The position numbers and the translations under genes were made by a program. From an uncultured Clostridia bacterium (GTDB lineage Bacteria > Bacillota > Clostridia > Saccharofermentanales > Saccharofermentanaceae), in the NCBI GenBank assembly GCA_946405115.1, contig CAMJGB010000041.1, positions 1-11,777 on the forward strand: a stretch of 11,777 nucleotides of DNA, read 5' to 3'. How positions within the stretch are numbered: position 1 is the first letter of the stretch; each line of letters starts with the position of its first letter. Positions 5,140 through 11,777 of the stretch are shown piece after piece. The notes beneath the pieces are model-generated. The model was not told the DNA's origin. It saw nothing but the letters and a program-made list of their open reading frames with translations, and did no database searches.

Positions 5140-6618
5140 ATGGTTAAGAATGATGAAGGCATTGTTAAGCTTAAGCATCACATAATGGAAGAGGTGTGCC
5201 GTCTCGCTTGGAAGAACGAGCTCACACCTGAGAATGAAGAGAAGCTTGTCTATGAGATAAGCCCGGGACCTAAGCCCGAGTATCGCTGCTGCGTGTATAA
5301 GGAAAGGGAGATCAACCGTCAGAGGATCCGTCTTGCTAAAGGCCTTTGTCCTACGGCGGAACCTGATAAGCAGCACCATAATGTAGTTCAGGTAATTAAC
5401 CCTGCATGTGACTCATGCCCTCTGCAGTCTTACGTCGTAACCGATAACTGCAGATTCTGCTTAGGTAAGGCCTGCCTTAACTCCTGTAAGTTCGACGCCA
5501 TCTCCAAGGGCGAACTTCACATGCACATCGATCCTTTGAAGTGTAAGGAGTGCGGCAAGTGCGCATCAGCCTGTCCTTATGAGGCAATCATTCATCAGAT
5601 CAGACCTTGTAAGAGAGCGTGCCCCGTAGGTGCCATCACATACGATGAGTTCGGCCTTTGCCTTATTGATGAGACGAAGTGCATTCACTGCGGACACTGC
5701 ATACACAGCTGTCCTTTCGGTGCCATCGGTTCTAAGACTTACCTCGTAAACATCATTCAGGATATCCTCGCAGGTAAGGAAGTAATCGCGATGGCAGCTC
5801 CTGCTACTGAAGGTCAGTTCGGCGCCGACATCACCATGGGTTCCATCAGAAAGACATTGATGGAAATGGGCTTTGCCGACATGGTCGAGGTAGGACTCGG
5901 AGGCGACATGACGGCGGCTTACGAAGCACTTGAGTGGGAAGAGGCATTGAAGGAAGGACGTAAGATGACGACTTCCTGCTGCCCTGCATTTAAGTACATG
6001 CTTAAGAAGCACTTCCCTGATCAGTATAAGGAGAACATGTCTCAGACCGTATCTCCGATGGTAGCAATAAGCCGTTACCTTAAGCTGACACATCCGGGAT
6101 GCGTTACTGTCTTCATCGGACCTTGCATCGCGAAGAAGTCGGAGGCTAATGACAAGACGATTCCCGGTACTGCAGATTATGCCGTAACTTACGGTGAGCT
6201 TCGTGCTCTCATCCGTTCTAAGGACATGGAGATTAAGCCCATTGACGACGGCTATCAGGAAGCTTCCGTCTGGGGTAAGAGGTTTGCCACAAGCGGCGGC
6301 GTTGCTAATGCTGTCATGGAGGTTATGCGCGAGCATGGCTGTAACACCGATGAGATCACTCTCGAGCGCTGTGCAGGCGGCGACGAATGTCGAAAAGCAC
6401 TGCTTCTGCTTAAAGCAGGCAGGATAGAAGCTGACTTCATCGAGGGCATGATCTGTCCCGGAGGCTGCGTCGGAGGTCCGTCCAAGCACAAGACTGAGGC
6501 GGAGATCACGAAGGCCAGAAATGAGCTTCTCGACAAGGCGGACGGCAGAGGCGTCCTTGATAATCTTAAGAACTACCCGATGGATCAGTTCTCGATGTTC
6601 AGGGACGGGCACATGTGA
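5140..6618 (+). CDS. Monomeric [FeFe]-hydrogenase, group B-like
   Basis: The 492-residue protein has Cys-rich ferredoxin-like domains ahead of an H-cluster domain. Iron-sulfur motifs are C104/107/112/116 (unusual CxxCx4Cx3C spacing), C135/138/141/145, a pair C157/C161 (RPCKRACPVGAI) and C181/184/187/191. H-cluster motifs are TTSCCPAF (C280, C281), IGPCIAKKSE (C329) and GMICPGGCVGGP (C439, C443). By comparison with CpI these give the proton-relay cysteine and the four cluster ligands. TSCCPAF in place of TSCxPGW is what I associate with group B, a little-characterised branch. It would be cytoplasmic, exchanging electrons with ferredoxin, making or sensing H2. AAAGGAG (5126-5132) lies 7 nt before the ATG. 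The maturases HydE, HydF and HydG are not in the window. Extra N-terminal cysteines (50, 51, 70, 90, 93) are unexplained. Confidence 0.92.
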   Translation: MVKNDEGIVKLKHHIMEEVCRLAWKNELTPENEEKLVYEISPGPKPEYRCCVYKEREINRQRIRLAKGLCPTAEPDKQHHNVVQVINPACDSCPLQSYVVTDNCRFCLGKACLNSCKFDAISKGELHMHIDPLKCKECGKCASACPYEAIIHQIRPCKRACPVGAITYDEFGLCLIDETKCIHCGHCIHSCPFGAIGSKTYLVNIIQDILAGKEVIAMAAPATEGQFGADITMGSIRKTLMEMGFADMVEVGLGGDMTAAYEALEWEEALKEGRKMTTSCCPAFKYMLKKHFPDQYKENMSQTVSPMVAISRYLKLTHPGCVTVFIGPCIAKKSEANDKTIPGTADYAVTYGELRALIRSKDMEIKPIDDGYQEASVWGKRFATSGGVANAVMEVMREHGCNTDEITLERCAGGDECRKALLLLKAGRIEADFIEGMICPGGCVGGPSKHKTEAEITKARNELLDKADGRGVLDNLKNYPMDQFSMFRDGHM

Positions 6619-7394
6619 TGATCGACAGAGACCTTGTATTAAACGAATTCAAATCTTACGTAGCTGACTACGACATAAACGATGACAAGATACGCCTTAA
6701 GGTAGTTCACACCTATAAGGTTGCCGAGAATTCCGAGAGGATCGCACGAAGCCTCGGAATTAGTGAAGAGGACGTGGATCTTGCCTGGCTTATCGGCATG
6801 CTTCATGACATCGGAAGATTCGAGCAGCTTCGAAGATTTCATACTTTTGTTGATGCCGATTCCATAGATCATGCCGCATTCGGCGCAGACCTGCTTTTCG
6901 AAGAGGGGCTTGTGAGAAGGTTTGTGGAAGATACAAAGTACGATGATATCATCGAGACCGCGATAAGAGCCCACAATCTTTATGTTCTTGATGAAGATGA
7001 GGATGAAAGAAGGCTCATGTTCAGTAAGATAATCCGCGATGCAGATAAGGTGGATATCTACCGTGTTAACGATGCTTTCCCGAAGGAAGTTGTCTACGAT
7101 ACAACGACGGAGATCCTTGCGAAGGCGGCGCTTACGGATGAGGTAGTAGAAGCGAGCCTTAAGCACATGACGGTCCACAGAAGTCTTAAGAGAACTCCCG
7201 CAGACACCATAGTGGGACACTTGTCTTTGGTGTACGGCATCTATTATCCCGAGAGCCTCAGAATGCTTGAAGAGCAGGGTTATCTTAAGAAACTAATGGA
7301 AACCCGTAATGACAACGAGGATACAAACAGGAAGCTTACAATAGTCTGCGATGAGATCAGAAAGTATATGGATAATCGCGAAAATGTTTTATAA
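6618..7394 (+). CDS. HD-domain phosphohydrolase
   Basis: The 258-residue soluble protein has an HD-superfamily core: VVHTYKVAENSERIA (H31), LIGMLHDIGRFEQL (H63, D64), DHAAFGADLL (H85), AIRAHNLY (H119) and IIRDADKVDIYR (D141 or D143). These fit metal-dependent hydrolysis of a phosphorylated, often nucleotide, substrate; which one cannot be read from sequence. The C-terminal third (about 165-258) is less typical. The ATG at 6618 shares one base with the hydrogenase TGA stop (TGATG), and a GTG at 6615 is also in frame. AGGGACGGG at 6601-6609 serves as ribosome site. Tight coupling to the hydrogenase suggests joint expression. It is distinct from the HD-GYP protein at the left edge. Confidence 0.88.
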   Translation: MIDRDLVLNEFKSYVADYDINDDKIRLKVVHTYKVAENSERIARSLGISEEDVDLAWLIGMLHDIGRFEQLRRFHTFVDADSIDHAAFGADLLFEEGLVRRFVEDTKYDDIIETAIRAHNLYVLDEDEDERRLMFSKIIRDADKVDIYRVNDAFPKEVVYDTTTEILAKAALTDEVVEASLKHMTVHRSLKRTPADTIVGHLSLVYGIYYPESLRMLEEQGYLKKLMETRNDNEDTNRKLTIVCDEIRKYMDNRENVL

Positions 7395-7395
7395 T
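7390..7395 (+). promoter_or_regulatory. Possible internal promoter before the GH3 gene
   Basis: A perfect TATAAT overlaps the stop codon of the HD-domain gene, 37 nt before the GH3 ATG. The best -35 candidate (TATGGA at 7367-7372) is poor, so this could be chance. The 37-nt gap contains no terminator, and read-through from the hydrogenase genes is likely. Confidence 0.35.
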
Positions 7396-7431
7396 CAAAC
7401 CTGCATATTATTTTAAAAAAGGGAAACTACC

Positions 7432-9645
7432 ATGGAAAACAACCCCTTCATTGAAGAAATTATCAGCCAGATGACAGTTGAAGAGAAGGCAGCGCAGATG
7501 CTTCAGGTACCGGTATCGGTTATCGGCATGGATGCTGCCAGAGAGTGGGCTAAGAAAGGCGTAGGATCTTTCCTTAACGTCTTGGGCGATGACATGAAAG
7601 AACTCGCCGAGATCTCCAGCAAGGAGTCCCGTCTTAAGATCCCTACCATCTTCGGTATCGATGCTGTCCACGGACACTGCCTTAACAGAGAGGCTACTAT
7701 TTTCCCGTCTCAGCTTACGATGGCTTGTACATGGAACAGAGACCTCGTTGAGAAGATAGGTCATGTTACTGCAACTGAGGTTGCCACAGAAGGAATTCAG
7801 TGGACATTTTCTCCGATCCTCTGCCTTGCGAGAGACGCAAGATGGGGAAGAACTAACGAGACTTTCGGTGAGGATAAGTTCCTTGCAGGTGAGCTCGGTG
7901 TTTCCATCATCAAGGGTTACCAGGGCGAGGACTTGGGTGACGATACTGCAGTGCTTGCATGTGCCAAGCACTTTATCGCATACGGAGAAGCAACAGGTGC
8001 ACGTGATTCTTACGATACTGAGATCACGATGAGAAAGATCAGAGATGAGTTCCTGCCTCCGTTTAAGAAGGCTGTAGATGCAGGCTGTGCTACATTCATG
8101 ACAGCATACGGATCCATCGACGGAACTCCTCTTACAGCTAATAAGAAGGCCTTAAGAGGACTTCTTCGTGATGAGCTCGGATTCGACGGTTTCCTCGTAA
8201 CTGACTGGGATACTGTTAATGCCCTCATTAACCGTCAGAGAGTCTGCGACAATCACGGTGATGCATCAAGAGTTGCTGCAGAAGCCGGCAACGACATGAT
8301 CATGTCCACGCTTGAGTTCTACGATGCAGTCATCGAGCAGGTTAAGTCCGGAAAGCTTGAGGAGAGCTATCTTGATGAGGCAGTAAGACATATCCTTACG
8401 ATCAAGTACCGCTTGAATCTTTGGGAGAAGCCTTTGAAGCAGGGTGTACCCGGAAGCATCGGTTGTGACGAGCATCATGAGGTTGCACTTGAGTCTGCAA
8501 GGGAGAGCGTTGTCCTTCTTAAGAACAAGAACAACATCCTTCCTTTGGGCAAGAACAAGGATATCAAGAAGATCGCAGTTATCGGTCCTAATGCGGATGA
8601 CATCCGCGCACAGTACGGTGACTGGACTTACTTTACTCATCCTGTACCGGGAATCGAGAAGGAGCCTCAGAGACCTTATGTAACTCTTCTCGAAGGCGTT
8701 AAGGAATTGGCTCAGGGTGAGGATATCGAAGTTGTATATTCTTACGGCTGCAGCGTTAACAGAAGAGAATACTATAAGGGTAATTTCCCGGGTATCCCCG
8801 AGTTCATGGAGCAGTGCTATGCGGACAATGATCACGATGCACCTTTCTATGAGGAGATGCCTCTCATAAGCGAGGCCGCATCGGCAGCAAGAGATGCTGA
8901 TGTCATTGTCCTCGCTCTCGGCGATAACTATAACTGTGCAGGTGAGTACAACGACAGAGCAGATCTCAATCTTTCAGGTATGCAGGAAGCTCTCGTTCGT
9001 GTATTGGAGACTTTGCATGTTCCGATCATTACCGTGCTTATCTCATCCAAGCCTTTGGCTATCCCTCAGGTTGTTAAGAAGTCCGATGCCGTTATCTGCG
9101 CATTTAACGGCGGTATGTACGGCGGTAAGGCAATCGCAGAAGCAATCTTCGGTAAGATCAATCCCTGCGGAAGACTTCCTATCTCTTTCCCTGTAATGAC
9201 AGGCCAGGTTCCGGTTTACTACAACCAGTTCCCGGGCTGGCACGAGGGAAGATATGTTGACTGTCCCAAGGATCCTCTCTTCGCATTCGGTGAGGGATTG
9301 TCCTATACAAGATATGAGTATTCCGACCTTAAGTTCAATAAGGATACGTTGACGGTTACTGTTACTGTTAAGAATGCCGGTGAAGTTAAGGGAACTGAAG
9401 TAGTTCAGGTTTACATCGACGATAAGTTCAGCTCCGTGATGACTGCTGTTAAGAATCTTGCAGGATTCGAGAGAGTTGAGCTTGGTGCAGGTGAGAGCAA
9501 GACTGTTTCCATCAAGCTTGAGGAAGAGGCTTTCACTGTAGTTCTTCCTGATGAGACCCGCGTGATCGAACCCGGTGACTTTGATATCCTGGTCGGACAC
9601 AGTTCCAAGAATGAAGATCTTTTGAAGGTGACGGTTACATTCTGA
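7432..9645 (+). CDS. Glycoside hydrolase family 3, beta-glucosidase-like
   Basis: The 737-residue enzyme has the full GH3 layout: an N-terminal barrel (about 10-330), an alpha/beta sandwich (about 350-600) and a C-terminal fibronectin III-like domain (about 620-737, after FAFGEGLSYTRYEY). The nucleophile is D258 in GFDGFLVTDWD; substrate-binding KHF is at 179-181. E505 in AGEYNDRADLNLSG is the likely acid/base. There is no signal peptide, so it probably acts in the cytoplasm on imported oligosaccharides, releasing glucose or possibly xylose. The sugar specificity cannot be fixed from the sequence, though overall it resembles beta-glucosidases of the BglX type. Ribosome site AAGGGA (7419-7424) lies 7 nt before the ATG. 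It is followed after one base by the cysteine synthase-like gene. Confidence 0.93.
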   Translation: MENNPFIEEIISQMTVEEKAAQMLQVPVSVIGMDAAREWAKKGVGSFLNVLGDDMKELAEISSKESRLKIPTIFGIDAVHGHCLNREATIFPSQLTMACTWNRDLVEKIGHVTATEVATEGIQWTFSPILCLARDARWGRTNETFGEDKFLAGELGVSIIKGYQGEDLGDDTAVLACAKHFIAYGEATGARDSYDTEITMRKIRDEFLPPFKKAVDAGCATFMTAYGSIDGTPLTANKKALRGLLRDELGFDGFLVTDWDTVNALINRQRVCDNHGDASRVAAEAGNDMIMSTLEFYDAVIEQVKSGKLEESYLDEAVRHILTIKYRLNLWEKPLKQGVPGSIGCDEHHEVALESARESVVLLKNKNNILPLGKNKDIKKIAVIGPNADDIRAQYGDWTYFTHPVPGIEKEPQRPYVTLLEGVKELAQGEDIEVVYSYGCSVNRREYYKGNFPGIPEFMEQCYADNDHDAPFYEEMPLISEAASAARDADVIVLALGDNYNCAGEYNDRADLNLSGMQEALVRVLETLHVPIITVLISSKPLAIPQVVKKSDAVICAFNGGMYGGKAIAEAIFGKINPCGRLPISFPVMTGQVPVYYNQFPGWHEGRYVDCPKDPLFAFGEGLSYTRYEYSDLKFNKDTLTVTVTVKNAGEVKGTEVVQVYIDDKFSSVMTAVKNLAGFERVELGAGESKTVSIKLEEEAFTVVLPDETRVIEPGDFDILVGHSSKNEDLLKVTVTF

Positions 9646-9646
9646 C

Positions 9647-10573
9647 ATGATCTATAACAACATTCTTGAATCAATGGGTAATACACCTCTTATAAGACTT
9701 AACAGGGTTGTCCCTGAAGGCTGTGCAGAGGTACTTGTAAAGTTTGAAGGTCTTAATGTGGGAGGTTCTGTAAAGACAAGAACTGCATTAAGCATGATAG
9801 ATCAGGCTGAGAAGGACGGCCTTCTTGGTCCTGACAGCATAATCGTTGAACCTACTTCCGGCAATCAGGGTATTGGTCTTGCTTTGATAGGTGCGGTAAG
9901 AGGTTACCGTACGGTCATCATCATGCCTGACTCCGTAAGCGTTGAGAGAAGAAAGCTTGTTGAGCACTACGGAGCTGAAGTTGTTCTTACACACGATGAC
10001 GGAGACATTGGTCTTGCGATCAGAGAGTGTATCAAGATCGCAGAAGACATGAAGAAGAATGATCCTAATGTATTCATTCCTCAGCAGTTCCAGAACCCTG
10101 CCAATGTAAAGGCTCAATATGAAGGCACTGCCAGGGAGATCATGGAAGCTGCAGGTAAAACGATCGACGGTTTTGTATCAGGAATCGGAACAGGCGGAAC
10201 CATAACCGGCATCGGCAAGGCTTTGAAGGAGGCTAATCCTGATACGGTTATATGGGCAGCAGAGCCTGAGCATGCTGCGATATTGTCAGGCGGTTCGATC
10301 GGTACTCACATACAGATGGGAATCGGTGACGGATTGATCCCCGAGATACTCGATACGACTATTTATGATGATATTGCTATAATTACCGATGAAGAGGCGT
10401 TGCAGATGTCCAAGAATCTCGCATCTAAGGAGGGGATCCTCTGCGGCATCTCTTCGGGCACTAACGTGGCAGGCGCTTTAAAGCTTGCCAAGCACTTGGG
10501 AGAGGGGAAGACGGTTGTTACTGTTTTGCCCGATACGGCGGAAAGATACTTCTCAACACCGCTGTTCTCTTAA
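9647..10573 (+). CDS. cysK: Cysteine synthase-like PLP enzyme
   Basis: The 308-residue protein has the fold-type II PLP signature: NILESMGNTPLIRL (5-18), the PLP lysine K43 in GGSVKTR, EPTSGNQGIGLAL (68-80), the phosphate loop GTGGTITG (181-188), GISSGTNVAGAL (268-279) and the canonical ending PDTAERYFST. O-acetylserine sulfhydrylase (acetylserine plus sulfide to cysteine) is the most likely activity; length matches CysK. One substitution stands out: the substrate carboxylate loop reads TSGNQ where CysK usually has TSGNT. Other beta-replacement activities or a desulfhydrase remain possible. The ribosome site is weak (GAAGGTGA, about 15 nt upstream) and the gene starts one base after the GH3 stop, suggesting translational coupling. 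No T-box or SAM riboswitch is seen. Confidence 0.85.
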   Translation: MIYNNILESMGNTPLIRLNRVVPEGCAEVLVKFEGLNVGGSVKTRTALSMIDQAEKDGLLGPDSIIVEPTSGNQGIGLALIGAVRGYRTVIIMPDSVSVERRKLVEHYGAEVVLTHDDGDIGLAIRECIKIAEDMKKNDPNVFIPQQFQNPANVKAQYEGTAREIMEAAGKTIDGFVSGIGTGGTITGIGKALKEANPDTVIWAAEPEHAAILSGGSIGTHIQMGIGDGLIPEILDTTIYDDIAIITDEEALQMSKNLASKEGILCGISSGTNVAGALKLAKHLGEGKTVVTVLPDTAERYFSTPLFS

Positions 10574-10590
10574 TGTTGTATTTCTTAATA

Positions 10591-10597
10591 AGGGAGG
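10591..10597 (+). promoter_or_regulatory. Ribosome binding site that decides the lipoprotein start
   Basis: AGGGAGG lies 7 nt before the ATG at 10605. The frame is open back to 10485 inside the cysteine synthase-like gene, but this site and the signal peptide that follows fix the start. Confidence 0.85.
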
Positions 10598-10604
10598 AAA
10601 TAAG

Positions 10605-11489
10605 ATGAAATTTAAGAAGGCAGCAGCACTTTTGCTCGCAGTATCCATGGCAGCTTCTTTTGCAGGATGCTCTAAGGTTAAGTCCGCAGACATGGATACA
10701 TTTATCGATGCATGTGACGAATTCGATGCGGATGAAGTAGTACTCGATAATTTTTATGACATCAGTCCTGAAGATTATGAATACGGTTTCTACTGCGTAC
10801 TCGATGAGGACGATATCGAGGAATTGCCTACAGAATTACTCATGATGTTGAAGATTTACGATCTTGACCTCGATCTTGATTTTGAGGATATGGAGCGACT
10901 GGCTTTTATTGTAAGCTATGACGATCTTCCTAATACTATTGAGAATGTTGAAGAAGTAGAAGATATCCTTGATGTACAGACTGATCTATTTGGTGCCTTG
11001 CAGATTACTTTGCAGGAGCCTGCCAATATTGATGACATGGTTGATGCCATTGACGATCTTCTTGATCATGTTCATCTCGAGCACGAAGATCTAAGCAGTG
11101 ATGAGTTCAAGACCACCAAGAACGGCCTTCAGATGCTGCTTAGAATCGATATCGCTGATTATGCCGCAGCCTTCGCTGAATCGGATGCATATGATTTTAT
11201 TATGGATCAGGCTGATTCAGATGATGCAGACCAGCTCGATGATGTTCTCGATGAGATAACCGGCGAGGTTGTACTCGGCATATATATTGAGAACGAGAAT
11301 ATCGTTATTGTTCTGGGCGGCGCCATTAATGAAGATAACTGTGTCAGTGTAGAGAATTTTGTTGGTTCTCTCGACCTTCCCAATCCCTCGGATATGGATT
11401 CCAACCAGGCTCTGATCGATTCCATTATCGATATGGCGGATGACTATGCTTCTATATATACATCAATGATGAATGACATGGACTACTGA
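10605..11489 (+). CDS. Acidic lipoprotein of unknown function
   Basis: The 294-residue product begins with a lipoprotein signal peptide: positive MKFKK, hydrophobic core AAALLLAVSMAASFAGC and lipidation cysteine C22 (FAGC, slightly off the usual L-x-x-C). The mature part is strikingly rich in Asp and Glu with few Lys/Arg, for example YDLDLDLDFEDME and DQADSDDADQLDDVLDE, and it has no cysteine-rich or transmembrane region after C22. I recognise no domain. It would be anchored on the outer face of the membrane. The start of the mature protein, SKVKSADMDTFIDACDEF, resembles the next gene, so the two are tandem paralogs. It lies 31 nt after the cysteine synthase-like gene and ends before a strong terminator. 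The acidity could suit cation binding, but that is a guess. Confidence 0.85.
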   Translation: MKFKKAAALLLAVSMAASFAGCSKVKSADMDTFIDACDEFDADEVVLDNFYDISPEDYEYGFYCVLDEDDIEELPTELLMMLKIYDLDLDLDFEDMERLAFIVSYDDLPNTIENVEEVEDILDVQTDLFGALQITLQEPANIDDMVDAIDDLLDHVHLEHEDLSSDEFKTTKNGLQMLLRIDIADYAAAFAESDAYDFIMDQADSDDADQLDDVLDEITGEVVLGIYIENENIVIVLGGAINEDNCVSVENFVGSLDLPNPSDMDSNQALIDSIIDMADDYASIYTSMMNDMDY

Positions 11490-11514
11490 TGATTACTTAT
11501 TAATAGCGCATTTG

Positions 11515-11544
11515 AACGCCCTGCCAGCCGGCAGGGCGTTTTTT
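11515..11544 (+). terminator. Strong intrinsic terminator
   Basis: AACGCCCTGCC (11515-11525) and GGCAGGGCGTT (11530-11540) form an 11-bp GC-rich stem with an AGCC loop, followed by TTTT (six T in a row from 11539). It closes the rightward unit 25 nt after the lipoprotein stop. Confidence 0.95.
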
Positions 11545-11571
11545 GACTTTTAACATATTGTCAAGTATATT
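11543..11571 (+). promoter_or_regulatory. Near-consensus sigma-A promoter of the second lipoprotein
   Basis: TTGACT (11543-11548) and TATATT (11566-11571) are 17 nt apart, each one base off consensus. The -35 box begins in the U-tract of the terminator. Transcription would start near 11578, leaving a short leader containing AGGAGGG (11589-11595) 9 nt before the ATG. Confidence 0.8.
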
Positions 11572-11604
11572 TATGTAGATTTATCAATAGGAGGGTAGGT
11601 TACT

Positions 11605-11777
11605 ATGAAAATGAAGAAGTTTATGGCTGCTATGCTCGCTGTCTCCATGATGGCTGCATTCGCAGGATGTGCAAAGGTTAAGTCAATCTCAGGCGATGAT
11701 TTCAGAGCTGCTTGTGATTCCCTTGGCGCTTCTGAGGTAGATCCCGAAGACAATACTTCAGATCTTGAAGAAGATGA
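11605..11777 (+). CDS. Second lipoprotein, paralog of the preceding one (partial at 3' end)
   Basis: Only 57 codons are visible before the window ends. The signal peptide MKMKKFMAAMLAVSMMAAFAGC has the lipidation cysteine at residue 22, the same position as in the neighbour. The mature start AKVKSISGDDFRAACDSLGA aligns with SKVKSADMDTFIDACDEFDA of the upstream protein, and an acidic stretch (DPEDNTSDLEED) follows. This indicates a tandem duplication. It has its own promoter and a strong ribosome site, so it can be expressed apart from the upstream unit. Function is unknown. Confidence 0.88.
   Translation, partial: MKMKKFMAAMLAVSMMAAFAGCAKVKSISGDDFRAACDSLGASEVDPEDNTSDLEED

Noticed and set aside
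5566..6612. Long minus-strand open frame of 348 codons
   Set aside because: It lies wholly antisense to the [FeFe]-hydrogenase gene, gives a compositionally odd, unrecognisable protein and has no supporting ribosome site or context.
6639..7220. Minus-strand open frame of 193 codons
   Set aside because: It is antisense to the HD-domain gene, whose catalytic motifs are clear; it is a mirror effect of codon use.
9043..9648. Minus-strand open frame of 201 codons
   Set aside because: It is antisense to the conserved GH3 C-terminal coding region and shows no recognisable protein features.
9560..9660. Riboswitch or T-box leader before the cysteine synthase-like gene
   Set aside because: There is only one base between the genes, so no room exists for a leader; control must come from further upstream.
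10485..10604. N-terminal extension of the first acidic lipoprotein
   Set aside because: It would overlap the cysteine synthase-like gene by about 90 nt and hide the signal peptide; AGGGAGG and the lipobox support 10605.
1..11777. CRISPR array, tRNA, rRNA, prophage or toxin-antitoxin/defence island
   Set aside because: I saw no regularly spaced repeats, tRNA-like or rRNA sequences, integrase, transposase, or recognised defence proteins. The CPBP protease alone is not enough to call an abortive-infection system.

Overview
The window looks like a chromosomal stretch from an anaerobic, low-to-mid GC Firmicute of the class Clostridia, probably a gut or rumen fermenter. Supporting signs are strong AGGAGG-type ribosome sites, a group B-like [FeFe]-hydrogenase, DUF815, DUF4190, DUF2752 and YunG-like genes, an HD-GYP protein, a cytoplasmic GH3 glycosidase and clostridial-style lipoproteins. 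This is judged from protein character alone, and a genus cannot be named. I see no rRNA, tRNA, CRISPR array, transposase or recognised defence system.

Left part (1-3522): the C-terminal part of an HD-GYP c-di-GMP phosphodiesterase runs into a convergent CPBP/CAAX membrane protease gene, and their 3' ends overlap by 8 nt. Divergent from the protease, across a short AT-rich promoter region with mirror-image -10 boxes, is a two-gene unit: a YunG-like protein, then a DUF815 AAA+ ATPase overlapping it by 16 nt.

Middle (3523-4622): a 300-nt gap contains a compact locus with two tiny ORFs on opposite strands, each with its own Shine-Dalgarno sequence. They share a palindromic core and are followed by a strong bidirectional terminator. 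Next come two small membrane-protein genes on the minus strand (DUF4190 and DUF2752). A second mirror-image -10 pair separates these from the rightward genes.

Right part (4623-11777): a tightly packed rightward unit contains a YfcE-like phosphoesterase, a group B-like [FeFe]-hydrogenase (1-nt gap) and an HD-domain phosphohydrolase (1-nt overlap). It continues after a possible internal promoter with a GH3 beta-glucosidase-like enzyme, a cysteine synthase-like PLP enzyme (1-nt gap) and an acidic lipoprotein. A strong intrinsic terminator closes the unit, and its U-tract overlaps the -35 box of a near-consensus promoter for a second, paralogous lipoprotein that is cut off by the window end.

Most of the window is ordinary housekeeping or accessory metabolism. 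The least explained parts are the micro-ORF/structured-RNA locus at 3622-3799, the hydrogenase-hydrolase operon, and the tandem acidic lipoproteins.
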